This document shows positions 1 to 8,146 of a DNA stretch of 24,474 bases, piece after piece; position 1 is the stretch's first letter, and each line of letters begins with the position of its first letter. The stretch spans positions 1-24,474 of the forward strand of contig CAZGNU010000021.1 of NCBI GenBank assembly GCA_964527325.1, in the 5' to 3' direction. The position numbers and the translations under genes were made by a program. The stretch comes from UBA6164 sp964527325. GTDB taxonomy: Bacteria; Patescibacteriota; Gracilibacteria; BD1-5; UBA6164. The notes under the pieces are model-generated. The model was not told the DNA's origin and ran no database searches. It saw only the letters and a program-made list of their open reading frames with translations.

Positions 1-1466
1 AACAATTATTAAATAGAATATATCAAAAAATATCTCCTTGAAAAGAAAGAAAAGAAGAAAAAATAAAAATAATTCTTTTAACAAACTTTTTTACTTACGA
101 TATATCAGAAAAAGAAAATGTTCGTAAACAAATTAAAAGAATATATAACTGAACAACTCCAAAACAAGATTTCTTTAAAAATAAAGTTGATTATTTTAGA
201 TCTATTACTTTAGAAAATCCTGAAATATTAGAAAATCTAGATGTTCATGAAAACATAACTATTAAAGAAAAAGAAGATATTGTAAATCCAAATTTTGCTT
301 GATTTTCTACAGAATATCAATCTGTTGCTTTAAAAACATTACCTGTAGAAGAAAATAATACAGAAAAAGAAAATTGAGAAAAACCTCAACCTTGAATTCC
401 TTCTCCTTCCAAGGAGAAGGAGGTTGCAGATTCAATAGAAGAAAAAAACTCAAAAACTAAACTTAGCCCATCTCTTAGAGAATTCTGAATAGATACTTTT
501 AATGATAATACTATTTGCAATAGCATACATAAATTAGAAAATTTAAAATGAAACGAAAATTCTCCTTTAAAAGTATTTTTAAATAGACTGTGTAATATTA
601 TAAAAGAAAATAATATTTCAAAATGATGAAGAACTAATAAAAGTATTTTGGCTCATTATCTTAGCAATGAAAATATTACTATAACATCTAATAGATCAAT
701 GATAAAAGATATTTATAATCATTGAAAACCATTTTGATTAAAAGCTATAAGAACAAGACTAGAATTAATAAAAACTCTTATTTTAAAAAACTATACTTTA
801 CCAAAACAACAAGATAAACAAGAGGAAAGTAATACTGAAACAAACATAAATCAAAAAACTGAACAAGAAACTACTTCAGAAAATAATAACAAAAAATCTT
901 CTCCAGAGAAAAGTGAAAAAATTTTAAATCCATTTTTTAAGGAATTCTGAATAAATACCACTAGTAATGAAAGTATATCTCATCATATTTCTCATTTAGG
1001 TTTTAAAAAACTAAAATTATTTTTTAAAAGAATACATAATGTTATAAAAATAAAAAAACTAGATAAATGATGAGATAAAGAACTAACCGTTTTAGCAAAC
1101 TATTTAAGTTTAAGTAATTATGATTACTTAATAACACTTAATACAATTAAGGATATTTTTTCAGAAAAGAAATATCCTTCAAGACATTTTTACTTACAAA
1201 GAATAGATTTAATAAAAAAATTACTTTTTGAAAATCAAAAAAATACTATGAAACTTCCTAGTTTTATAAAATCAGGAAATACAAGTATTTATAGAAACAC
1301 TCATCCATTATTCAAAAAATGTTCTGATGAAGAATGGAAAGATTTCATTAATGATGTAAACAATTGAGATTTTTCAATTTCAGATTTGTTAAAATTTAAA
1401 TGAAATAATAAAAAACAAATTTGAAGTACTATAAAAAGAAAAAGTTGATCTTCATTTGGTCGCTAA
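1..1466 (+). CDS. Unknown repeat protein, 5' end outside window
   Basis: The reading frame (first full codon at base 3) is open from the window edge to TAA at 1464-1466, about 487 residues, with many UGA-Gly codons. I do not recognise the family. Three divergent copies of a helical module of roughly 70-100 residues can be seen: copy 1 near residues 1-65 (ends 'KVDYFRSI'), copy 2 near 155-260 ('LREFGIDTF' ... 'RLELIKTLI') and copy 3 near 315-410 ('FKEFGINTT' ... 'RIDLIKKLL'). Low-complexity, Glu/Lys/Asn-rich linkers separate them. The C-terminal 80 residues are basic and end in 'KRKSGSSFGR'. No signal peptide or membrane segment is visible in this part. The linker before copy 2 contains an in-frame palindromic element (384-428). 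A hairpin with flanking A/T runs lies directly after the stop. Real protein: high confidence; function: unknown. Confidence 0.8.
384..428 (+). repeat. In-frame palindromic repeat, copy 1
   Basis: A 10-bp perfect stem (399-408 with 411-420, 2-nt loop) sits inside a 44-nt element that recurs at 6464-6507 in murD with about 37 of 44 identical bases. Both copies are read in the same frame and encode nearly the same peptide, here 'PQPGIPSPSKEKEV'. The element includes a UGA that serves as Gly. The two host genes are unrelated, so this looks like an inserted mobile palindrome tolerated inside proteins. Confidence 0.75.
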
Positions 1467-1489
1467 AAAGCTGAGATTACTCAGCTCTT
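1464..1489. terminator. Bidirectional terminator hairpin
   Basis: A 7-bp stem AGCTGAG/CTCAGCT (1469-1475 with 1480-1486) has a 4-nt loop. A-rich sequence lies on its left and CTTT on its right, so it can terminate the + strand gene ending at 1466 and especially the - strand folA. The folA stop codon (1477-1479) lies in the loop and the last folA codons form one arm. Confidence 0.7.
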
Positions 1490-2019
1490 TCATAAACCCA
1501 AAAACTATACTCAATTCCAACTTCATTTTCATAATCAGTATAAGATTCAACCGTAAATTCTTTAGGTATTCAATCAAAAAACACATCACAATTAAAATCT
1601 CATTTTACTTTTGTTAAATATATCTTATCCAGCATTGGATTATCTAAAACACTATTATATAATTGTGCTCACCCAATAATAAACACATTTTCTATATTTT
1701 CTTTTGATTCAAGTTCAGATAAACAATGTTCAAGTGAATTAAAATACAATACAAAATCATCTATTTTTGATCATATATCATCATTTTTTATACTCCTAGA
1801 AAGTATACAATTCACTCTTTCTGGTAATGGCCTATATTTACTAGGAATTGATTCCCGTGTTTTTCTTCACATTACAACTGCATTTAATTTTCATAAATCA
1901 GTTGTTTCTGTCGTTATTTTCTTGAAATATTTCATATCAGCAGATATTCTCCAAGCTAAATCATTATTTTTTCAAAGTCAGTTTTTTTCATCAACTGCTA
2001 GTATTATACTAAATTTCAT
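1477..2019 (-). CDS. folA: Dihydrofolate reductase
   Basis: The 180-residue product reduces dihydrofolate to tetrahydrofolate with NADPH and regenerates the folate oxidised by the neighbouring thymidylate synthase. The family pattern is complete: N-terminal 'SIILAVDEKNGLGKNNDLAW' with the 'GLGKNNDLAW' substrate loop, 'DMKYFKKIT', 'VVMGRKT-x-ESIP', 'YRPLPERVNCILSRS', 'VFIIGGAQLYNSVL' and 'DKIYLTKVKGDF'. Several of these glycines are UGA. Residue 55, written CGG, stands where DHFRs carry an aromatic residue (Trp in the E. coli 'GRHTWES' motif, Phe or Tyr elsewhere), which argues that CGG is read as Trp. The start is the only ATG before the conserved beta strand, and length is normal for the family. 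It lies 58 bp downstream of thyA on the same strand, so the pair is probably one transcript from the promoter at 3035-3062. Confidence 0.96.
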
Positions 2020-2044
2020 TTTTTAAAGTTAATTATTGAAGTTC

Positions 2045-2065
2045 ATCCCCTTTAAGAAAGGGGAT
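2045..2065. repeat. Intergenic hairpin between thyA and folA
   Basis: A perfect 9-bp inverted repeat ATCCCCTTT/AAAGGGGAT with loop AAG lies between the two genes, followed by a partial second 'AGGGG'. It is far more GC-rich than its surroundings and resembles the other small palindromes in this window in style. It has no long T-run, so it is more likely a repetitive palindrome or an mRNA stabiliser than a strong terminator. Confidence 0.55.
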
Positions 2066-2077
2066 TATAGGGGAATT

Positions 2078-3004
2078 TTATACAGCAACAGGAGCAACAA
2101 TTCTATCATGTGAATCATATCAAACTAATTCAAAATCATCCCATTCTAATTTTTCAATATCTTCTAAAGTTTTTATATCTTTTAAAATATTTAACTCTGG
2201 TAATTTTTTAGGTTCTCTTGATAATTGTAATTCTACTTGTTCCACATGATTATTATAGATATGTGCATCTCAAAGCGTATGAGTAAAAGTTCAAGGTTTT
2301 AATCATGTAATTTTTGCAATTAACAAAAGTAGAGTAGAATATGAAGCAATATTAAATGGAACTCATAAAAACATATCAGCACTTCTTTGATATAGTTGTA
2401 AATTTAATTTATTGTTTGTTGTATCAACATTAAATTGAAAAAAAGCATGGCAAGGAGGTAATAACATTTTATCTATTTGTACTGGATTCCAAGCAGACAC
2501 TATTATTCTTCTATTTGTTGGATTAGTTTTGATTTGATTAATAGCTTCTTTTATTTGATCAGCTCACTGACTATTAAAATTTCTCCATTGATGACCATAA
2601 ACTGGACCTAGATCTCACCACTTCACTACAAAATCATCATCAGCAGGTAATTCTCTTATTTTTTCAACAAACCTAGCTTTTTCTTCATGCCAAGCATCAC
2701 TATATTTAGGAAATTCCTCTCACAAGTCATTAGAATCTATATAATTTTGAAAAGGCCATTCATCCCATATTTTTACATTTCTATCTACAAGATATTTTAT
2801 ATTAGTTTCTCATCTTAAAAGCCAAATAAGTTCAACAACTATTCATCTTAAAAAAGTCTTTTTTGTGGTTACAAGAGGGAATCAGTCCTTTAAATTATAT
2901 TTAGCTTGCATCCCAAAAAGTCATCTAACACCAGTACCAGTTCTATCATCCTTTCAAATTCAATTTTCCTTAATATTTCTTAGTAAATCTAGATATTGCT
3001 TCAT
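2078..3004 (-). CDS. thyA: Thymidylate synthase
   Basis: Converts dUMP to dTMP using methylene-tetrahydrofolate, releasing dihydrofolate for FolA. The 308-residue product has the full ThyA pattern: 'MKQYLDLLRNIKENG', 'DDRTGTGVRGLFG', 'FPLVTTKKTFLRGIVVEL', 'LGPVYGHQWRNF', 'NRRIIVSAWNP', catalytic Cys185 in 'LLPPCHAFFQF', 'LQLYQRSADMFLGVPFN', 'GDAHIYNNHVEQ' and the usual C-terminus 'APVAV'. A moderate insertion around residues 90-125 is like that of the longer ThyA forms. Glycines in the 'RTGTGVRG' and 'LGVPFN' motifs include UGA codons. Start: ATG 30 bp downstream of a good -10 box, no Shine-Dalgarno seen. It is the first gene of a thyA-folA pair, a common arrangement in bacteria. Confidence 0.97.
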
Positions 3005-3034
3005 AAATTTTATTATTAATTATAATTATTTTTT

Positions 3035-3062
3035 AGTATATAATTAAAAGTAAAATATTCAA
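3035..3062 (-). promoter_or_regulatory. Predicted promoter of thyA-folA
   Basis: On the minus strand, TTGAAT (-35, 3057-3062) and TATACT (-10, 3035-3040) are separated by 16 bp. The -10 box is 30 bp upstream of the thyA ATG. Prediction from sequence only. Confidence 0.6.
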
Positions 3063-3148
3063 TATTTATTTTAACTAAAATACTTTTGCAAAAAGAATAT
3101 ATATCAATAAAATATACGCGAATTTTAAATTACAAAAAATATAAAAAA

Positions 3149-5029
3149 ATGCCGAAAAAGAAATTACCTAAAAAACCAATAATAAAAATAGTTACATGAA
3201 ATAAAAACAACAAAAACAATAATAATTTTAAACCATTATTATTACTTGTAGCAATTTCACTAATCATTGTTTTATTGTTACCATACATAAAAAATAATGA
3301 AACTTATATAGATAATAATATTTGACTAAATGAGTTGGAATCTAATTTTTTGGATTGACAATACAAGGAAATACTTATTGATTGAAATAAGGCTATTGCT
3401 ACATTAAGTTGAGGTATAGATGGTTCAAAAATTAAAAGAGATATAATTATTTTACCAAAAAATGATTCAATAAATGATTTAGGATTAAAAAACCCTGAAA
3501 TAAAGACATCAATTTTAGTAAAAGATAAAACAAATGAAGAATTTTGGGCAGAATTTTTACCTACACTATTAATGATATGATTATTTTTAGTCGTATGATT
3601 TATTTTAATTTCCAGAATGTGATGAGTAGCAAATAATGCTATGACTTTTTGAAAATCAAGAGCAAAATTATACGATAAAGAAAAAGACAAAGTATTATTC
3701 AAAGATGTAGCATGAGCAGAAGAAGAAAAAGAAGAATTAGCTGAAGTGGTACAATTTCTAAAAAATCCTAAAAAATTTAAAGATATATGAGCTAAAATAC
3801 CTAGATGAACTCTACTTGTATGACCTCCATGAACAGGTAAAACAATGTTAGCTAGAGCTGTAGCAGGGGAGAGCGATGTACCATTTTTAAGTATTTCTGG
3901 TTCAGAATTTGTTGAAATGTTTGTATGAGTAGGTGCTTCAAGAGTAAGAGATTTATTTGAAAATGCTAAAAAAATTGCTCCTGCAATAATATTTATTGAT
4001 GAAATAGATGCAATAGGGAAGAAAAGATGACCTGGTACTGGATGATGACACGACGAAAGAGAACAAACATTAAATCAAATACTTACAGAAATGGACTGAT
4101 TCAGTAATGATACAAATGTAATAGTTATGTGAGCAACAAATAGAGCAGATGTACTTGATAAAGCACTACTTAGACCTGGTAGATTCGATAGAAAAATTAC
4201 TGTTAATTTACCTAACCTAATTGACAGAGAAAAAATATTAGAAATCCATGCAACAACAAGAAAAGTATCTAAAAATGTTGATTATAAATCACTAGCATCA
4301 AAAACTGTTTGATTTTCATGAGCAGACCTTGGTAATCTAATAAATGAATCCGCAATAATTAGTGCTAGAAATAATGAAAAAGAAGTATCTGAAGCTAGAA
4401 TAACAGAAGCATTTGAAAGGCTAGTAATGTGATTAAGAAAAAAATCACAAATAATGAATGATGAAGAGAAAAAAATCACAGCATATCATGAGGTATGACA
4501 TGCTCTTGTAGGGAAAATATTACCAAATACTGACCCTGTTCATAAGGTTTCCATAGTTTCTAGATGATGAGCATTATGAGTTACATGGTTTTTACCAGAA
4601 CGAGATAAATTACTCGTTTCAAAGGCTAAATATATTGATGAATTAGCTACTTTATACTGAGGTAGAGCTGCTGAAGAAATATTTATGTGAAAAGAATTCA
4701 TTACAACATGAGCATCAAACGATATTGAAAAGGCTACAAGTATTGCTCGTGAAATGGTAATGAGATATTGAATGTATGAAGAAATAGGTAGAGAAAATTT
4801 TGCTTGAGACAGATCAAGTATGAATCATTTATGAGTACATGAAGAAAAAAATATTTCAGAAAAAGCAAAAGAAAAAATTGATTCTAAAATAAAAGAAATT
4901 CTTGATGATGCATATCAAACTGCGTTAAAAACAATAAAGTCAAACAAAGATCTACATGAAAAAATAACAATTGATCTACTTGAAAAAGAAGAAATAAACA
5001 AAGAAGAATTTGAAAAATATTTTATCTAA
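3149..5029 (+). CDS. ftsH: ATP-dependent zinc metalloprotease FtsH
   Basis: A 626-residue membrane-anchored AAA+ protease that degrades misfolded or regulatory membrane and soluble proteins. A basic N-terminus is followed by a membrane segment at about 29-47, a short extracytoplasmic domain, a second membrane segment near 130-150, then the AAA module: Walker A 'GPPGTGKT' (225-232), 'FVGVGASRVRDLF', Walker B 'IIFIDEIDAIG' and the second region of homology 'ATNRADVLDKALLRPGRFD'. The zinc site is 'HEVGH' (447-451) with the third ligand Asp525 in 'GASNDIEKAT'. At least five of these motif glycines are UGA, which makes the gene a clear witness for code 25. The start is the ATG before the lysine-rich leader; no Shine-Dalgarno. 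It opens a run of four same-strand genes, with the DedA gene 15 bp downstream. Confidence 0.97.
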
Positions 5030-5044
5030 TTACATTTTTAAAAA

Positions 5045-5662
5045 ATGCATGAAATAATTACTATGATAGTTAACTTTGCTTCAGAATTATGATATACTGG
5101 TATATTCATAATGATGGTTATAGAATCATCTTTCATACCTTTTCCTTCTGAAGTAGCAATGATACCAGCATGATATCTTGCAAGTATATGAGAAATGGAT
5201 TTTTCTGTAGCCTTATTAGTATGAACTATTTGAGCCATTATTTGAGCAACTATTAATTATCTTTTATGATATTATTTATGATCAAAAGTAATTCATAAAC
5301 TTATTGCTAAATATTGAAAATATGTTTTGATAACAAAAAATCACTATCATGAAACTGAAGTATATTTTGAAAAACATTGAGCTATAACAACATTTTTAGC
5401 TAGATTTATTAGTGTAGTTAGACAACTAATAAGTCTACCTGCTTGAGTTTTTAAAATGAACCCTGCAAAGTTCTTATTTTATACAGGTTTATGAGCATGA
5501 TTATGGAATTTAATTCTAATGATGGTATGATATATTGCATGAGAAAATAAAGAGTTAATTGCAAAATATTCATTTGAAATATTAATTGGTTCAGTTCTCT
5601 TTATAATAATTATTGCAAATATTTACTACTATTTACACAGAAAGAAAAATGACGAAATCTAG
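5045..5662 (+). CDS. DedA-family membrane protein
   Basis: A 205-residue polytopic membrane protein of the DedA/SNARE-associated family; members are involved in membrane homeostasis and lipid-carrier flipping, but the substrate here cannot be told. Family signatures: 'IESSFIPFPSEVAMIPAGYL' near residues 28-47 (acidic residue plus Pro-rich re-entrant loop), 'ARFISVVRQLISLPAGVFKM' near 121-140 with the conserved Arg residues, and 'FLFYTGLGAGLWN'. Three to five hydrophobic helices are visible, followed by a short basic tail 'HRKKNDEI'. Length is typical. It starts 15 bp after ftsH, and its last 14 bp overlap the start of the phosphatase gene in another frame, suggesting translational coupling. 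Confidence 0.9.
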
Positions 5663-6326
5663 AACAATTTTCATCTGAGACGTACATGGATGTTATGATG
5701 AACTAAAACTTCTATTAAAAAAACTAAATATCCAAAAAGAGGATAAAGTTTTTTTCACATGAGACATGATAAATAAATGACCAAAGTCCTTCAAAGTAAT
5801 TAAATTATTATACAAAAACAAAGAACAATTTAAATGTGTAAAATGAAATAGTGAAGTAGATTTTTTAGAATGGTTAGATTGAAAATCTAAAATTAAAGAT
5901 AATAGATTTATTGAGTTAAATAATAAAATCAAAGAAAAATGACCGAAAAAATATATTAAATATATTAGGGATTTACCACTTTTTATTGATGATAGAAAAT
6001 TTACCTTATTACATTGAGGAATCATACCAAACATTGATCTAAAAAACCATAATGCTAATCAAATAACAAGATTAACAGAATACAATTGAAAACCCTGGTA
6101 TAATTATTATGCTTGAACAAAAAAAATAATATACTGACATTGGGCAAAAGACTGACTTCAGACTAACAATAAAACAATATGACTTGATACATGATGTGTA
6201 TATTGAAAAGCCTTAACAGCACATATATTAGAAACAGGTGATTTCATACAACAAACAGCCTTAAATATATACATTAATCCGTATGTAATCAAAAAAAGTA
6301 TATTTCAAAAATTATTTTGAGTTTAA
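5649..6326 (+). CDS. Calcineurin-like metallophosphatase (ApaH/PrpE-like)
   Basis: A 225-residue binuclear-metal phosphatase resembling symmetrical Ap4A hydrolases and PrpE/PPP-type protein phosphatases. Motifs in order: 'IGDVHGC' (Asp11, His13), 'TGDMINKGP' (Asp39), 'GNSE' (66-69), 'LLHGGIIP', 'IIYGHWAKDG' and 'IGLDTGCVYGKAL'. The usual GNHE motif reads GNSE: the catalytic His is Ser68, from a plain AGT codon, while Asn67 remains as a metal ligand. This could lower activity or alter chemistry. No signal peptide, so cytoplasmic. It overlaps the dedA end by 14 bp and ends 5 bp before murD. Whether it acts on dinucleotides or phosphoproteins cannot be decided from sequence. Confidence 0.88.
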
Positions 6327-6331
6327 AAAAA

Positions 6332-7748
6332 ATGAAATTAGAAAAATTAAAAAATTATAAGAATAAAAATATTGCAATATTGTGATATTGAAAAGAAGGG
6401 AAGTCTAGTTTAGACTTTCTTTTAAGGTTGGGTTTTGAAAACATTACTGTACTTGATAAAAAACCTCATCCTTGAATTCCTTCTCCTTTGGAGGAGAAGG
6501 AGACTACAAAAACAAATTTTATATCATGAGAAAAATATTTAGATAATTTATGAAAATTTGATTTGATTTTTAAAAGCCCTTGAATATCACCATATAATGA
6601 TAAAATAGCTCCATATAAAGAAAAATTAACAACTCAATCACAAATATTTTTTGATAATTATGAATGAAAAATCATATGAATAACTTGAACAAAATGAAAA
6701 TCAACAACAGCAACTCTTATATACGAAACTCTTAAAAATATCTGATACGATACTAAATTAGTTGGAAACATATGAACTCCTGTTTTAGATGAGATTGATA
6801 TTATAAATAATGAAACTCATGACTTTATTGTTTATGAATTATCAAGCTATATGCTAGAATGACTTAAATTAAGTCCATATATCTGAGTTATAAATAATAT
6901 TTATGATTGTCACCTAGATTGGCACTTATGAAGAAAAAACTATCAAAACGCAAAATATTGAGTAATTAATGATGCAGAATATAAATTAATTAATTATGAA
7001 CTAAAATGTAGGGGTAACCCTTGTGGTTACCCTAATAATTCAATATATCATTTCTGAGAAAATGGAAATTATTATTTTAAAAACTGATTGTTCTATAAAA
7101 ATGAACAAGTAGTTTTTAAAGATGAAAATATCGCACTACAATGAGAACACAACAGAAAAAATATAACAGTTATTTTATGAGTTTTAGATATAATAGATTC
7201 AAATAAGCTTACTGAAAATATTAAAAAATTTAAAAAAGTTTTATCTACTTTTACTGGATTACCGCATAGAATTCAGAATATTTGAGAATATAACTGAATT
7301 ACTTTTATTGATGATGCTATTGCAACAACTCCAGAATCAACTATTGCAGCACTAAAAACATACGAACACAATATTTGAACAATCCTTTTATGATGACAAG
7401 ATTCAGGATTTGAATTCTCTAAATTAAGAAAAACTCTTGAGCAATATAAAATAGAAAATGTAGTTTTATNNNNNNNNNNAACAGATTTTCTGAGACCTTA
7501 GTAAATATAATTACGAAACAGTTTTTAATTTAGAATGAAATTATTCACCGAAAATTTTAAAAACAAAATCAATGAAATCAGCAATTGAATTTGCATTCAA
7601 TAATACACATCATTGAAAAATTTGTATTTTATCAAATGCTGCACCAAGTTTTAGTTTATGGAGTTGATATATTGAAAAATGAACTGAATTTCAAAATGAA
7701 GTAAAAAAACAATATAGGCAAATGATAACTTGATACTTTCTGTCATAA
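6332..7748 (+). CDS. murD: UDP-MurNAc-L-alanine--D-glutamate ligase, interrupted by N gap
   Basis: Adds D-glutamate to UDP-MurNAc-L-Ala in cytoplasmic peptidoglycan synthesis. About 470 residues. An N-terminal Rossmann part contains 'AILGYGKEGKSSLDFLL', followed by 'FKSPGISPYN', the ATP-binding 'GITGTKGKSTT' (from residue 116), 'VGNIGTPVLD', 'FIVYELSSYMLEGL', 'NIYDCHLDWH', 'GEHNRKN', 'FTGLPHRIQNI', 'FIDDAIATTPEST', and after the gap 'ILSNAAPSFSLWSGYIEKG'. All are MurD signatures. The 10-N run at 7470-7479 separates two frames: the upstream half ends 'IENVVL' and the downstream half begins 'QIFGDLSKY'. The frame change means the true gap is a multiple of three bases, or that an indel is hidden there. 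Two palindromic elements (6464-6507 and 7009-7034) are inserted in frame and encode extra surface loops. A partner mur gene is not in the window. Confidence 0.93.
6464..6507 (+). repeat. In-frame palindromic repeat, copy 2 (in murD)
   Basis: Second copy of the element at 384-428, with an 8-bp stem CCTTCTCC/GGAGAAGG (6479-6486 with 6493-6500). It encodes 'PHPGIPSPLEEKET' between the first Rossmann strand end ('VLDKK') and the next segment of MurD, a place where a surface loop can be lengthened. The frame matches copy 1. Confidence 0.75.
7009..7034 (+). repeat. In-frame palindrome of a second type (in murD)
   Basis: Perfect 8-bp arms GGGTAACC (7012-7019) and GGTTACCC (7025-7032) with a 5-nt loop, nearly extended to TAGGGG/CCCTA with one bulge. 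It is read as 'CRGNPCGYP' and looks foreign to the AT-rich gene around it: two Cys and three codons with GG or CC, where neighbours are A/T-rich. It lies between 'YKLINYELK' and 'NNSIYHFGENG' of MurD. Confidence 0.6.
7470..7479. other. Assembly gap of 10 N inside murD
   Basis: Placeholder gap. The flanking MurD frames differ (codon starts 2 modulo 3 before, 0 modulo 3 after), so the true missing length should be a multiple of 3, probably only a few codons for the 'FP-x-(S/T)G' segment expected here. Confidence 0.95.
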
Positions 7749-7763
7749 AAAAACGATATAAGT

Positions 7764-7814
7764 GCTTAAAACGCAATATTTTGATTTCTACCAAAGGTGA
7801 GACCTATTTTAAGC
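7764..7814. repeat. Long-interval inverted repeat
   Basis: GCTTAAAA (7764-7771) and TTTTAAGC (7807-7814) flank 35 nt that can form a smaller inner hairpin (TCTACC with GGTGAGA-like bases). It is less AT-rich than its surroundings. It could be a short structured RNA at the murD 3' end or a palindromic repeat; I cannot tell which. Confidence 0.4.
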
Positions 7815-7838
7815 CAATATTAAAATTAACTATTTTAT

Positions 7839-7873
7839 AAAAAAGACTACAATATAACAATATAGTCTTTTTT
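7839..7873. terminator. Terminator of the ftsH-murD operon
   Basis: An 11-bp perfect stem AAAAAAGACTA/TAGTCTTTTTT (7839-7849 with 7863-7873) with a 13-nt loop and T/A runs on both sides. It can act on either strand and ends the ftsH to murD transcript. Confidence 0.8.
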
Positions 7874-8039
7874 ATATTTAATACAGAAAAAGAGAATTAT
7901 AATAAATAACTAAAAATGAATTTTTAAAATTCAAATACATATATCTAAAACAAAACAAATATAGTAAAATATTAAAATTAATTTTTAAAAATATAATTTT
8001 AATTATAGAGTAGTATCAAATACAATATTCCCATTGGTT

Positions 8040-8059
8040 CACATAATGTAACTTATGTG
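8040..8059. repeat. Small palindrome CACATAA-N6-TTATGTG
   Basis: A perfect 7-bp inverted repeat with a 6-nt spacer in otherwise gene-free DNA. It has the size of a dimeric regulator site, but no promoter sits beside it. It may be a weak hairpin. Confidence 0.35.
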
Positions 8060-8116
8060 TATTATTATATTGTTATTCTATATATTATCATAAATACCTA
8101 TATTTAAGGCATTTAA

Positions 8117-8146
8117 AAAAAACTATTATTAAAATAATAGTTTTTT
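8117..8146. terminator. Terminator of the pilT-cyclase operon
   Basis: A 14-bp perfect stem AAAAAACTATTATT/AATAATAGTTTTTT (8117-8130 with 8133-8146). The last bases of the cyclase stop codon (8145-8147) fall inside the right arm. The hairpin is bidirectional in form. Confidence 0.75.

Larger units (their letters stand above)
7749..8144. other. Non-coding region between murD and the cyclase gene
   Basis: About 400 bp with no credible ORF in code 25. It holds an 8-bp inverted repeat with a long interval (7764-7814), a strong terminator (7839-7873), a compact palindrome (8040-8059) and the terminator of the converging minus-strand gene (8117-8146). The stretch 7880-8035 is plain AT-rich sequence in which I see nothing. 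Confidence 0.7.

Noticed and set aside
4600..4602. The single CGA codon (FtsH 'LPE-x-DK') as a further Trp reassignment
   Set aside because: Arg fits this position in FtsH as well as any residue, and one codon is not enough evidence; left as Arg.
3149..5029. Many in-frame TGA codons as a sign of pseudogenes or selenocysteine
   Set aside because: They occur in every gene at conserved glycine positions, with no SECIS-like need and no other decay; genetic code 25 explains all of them.
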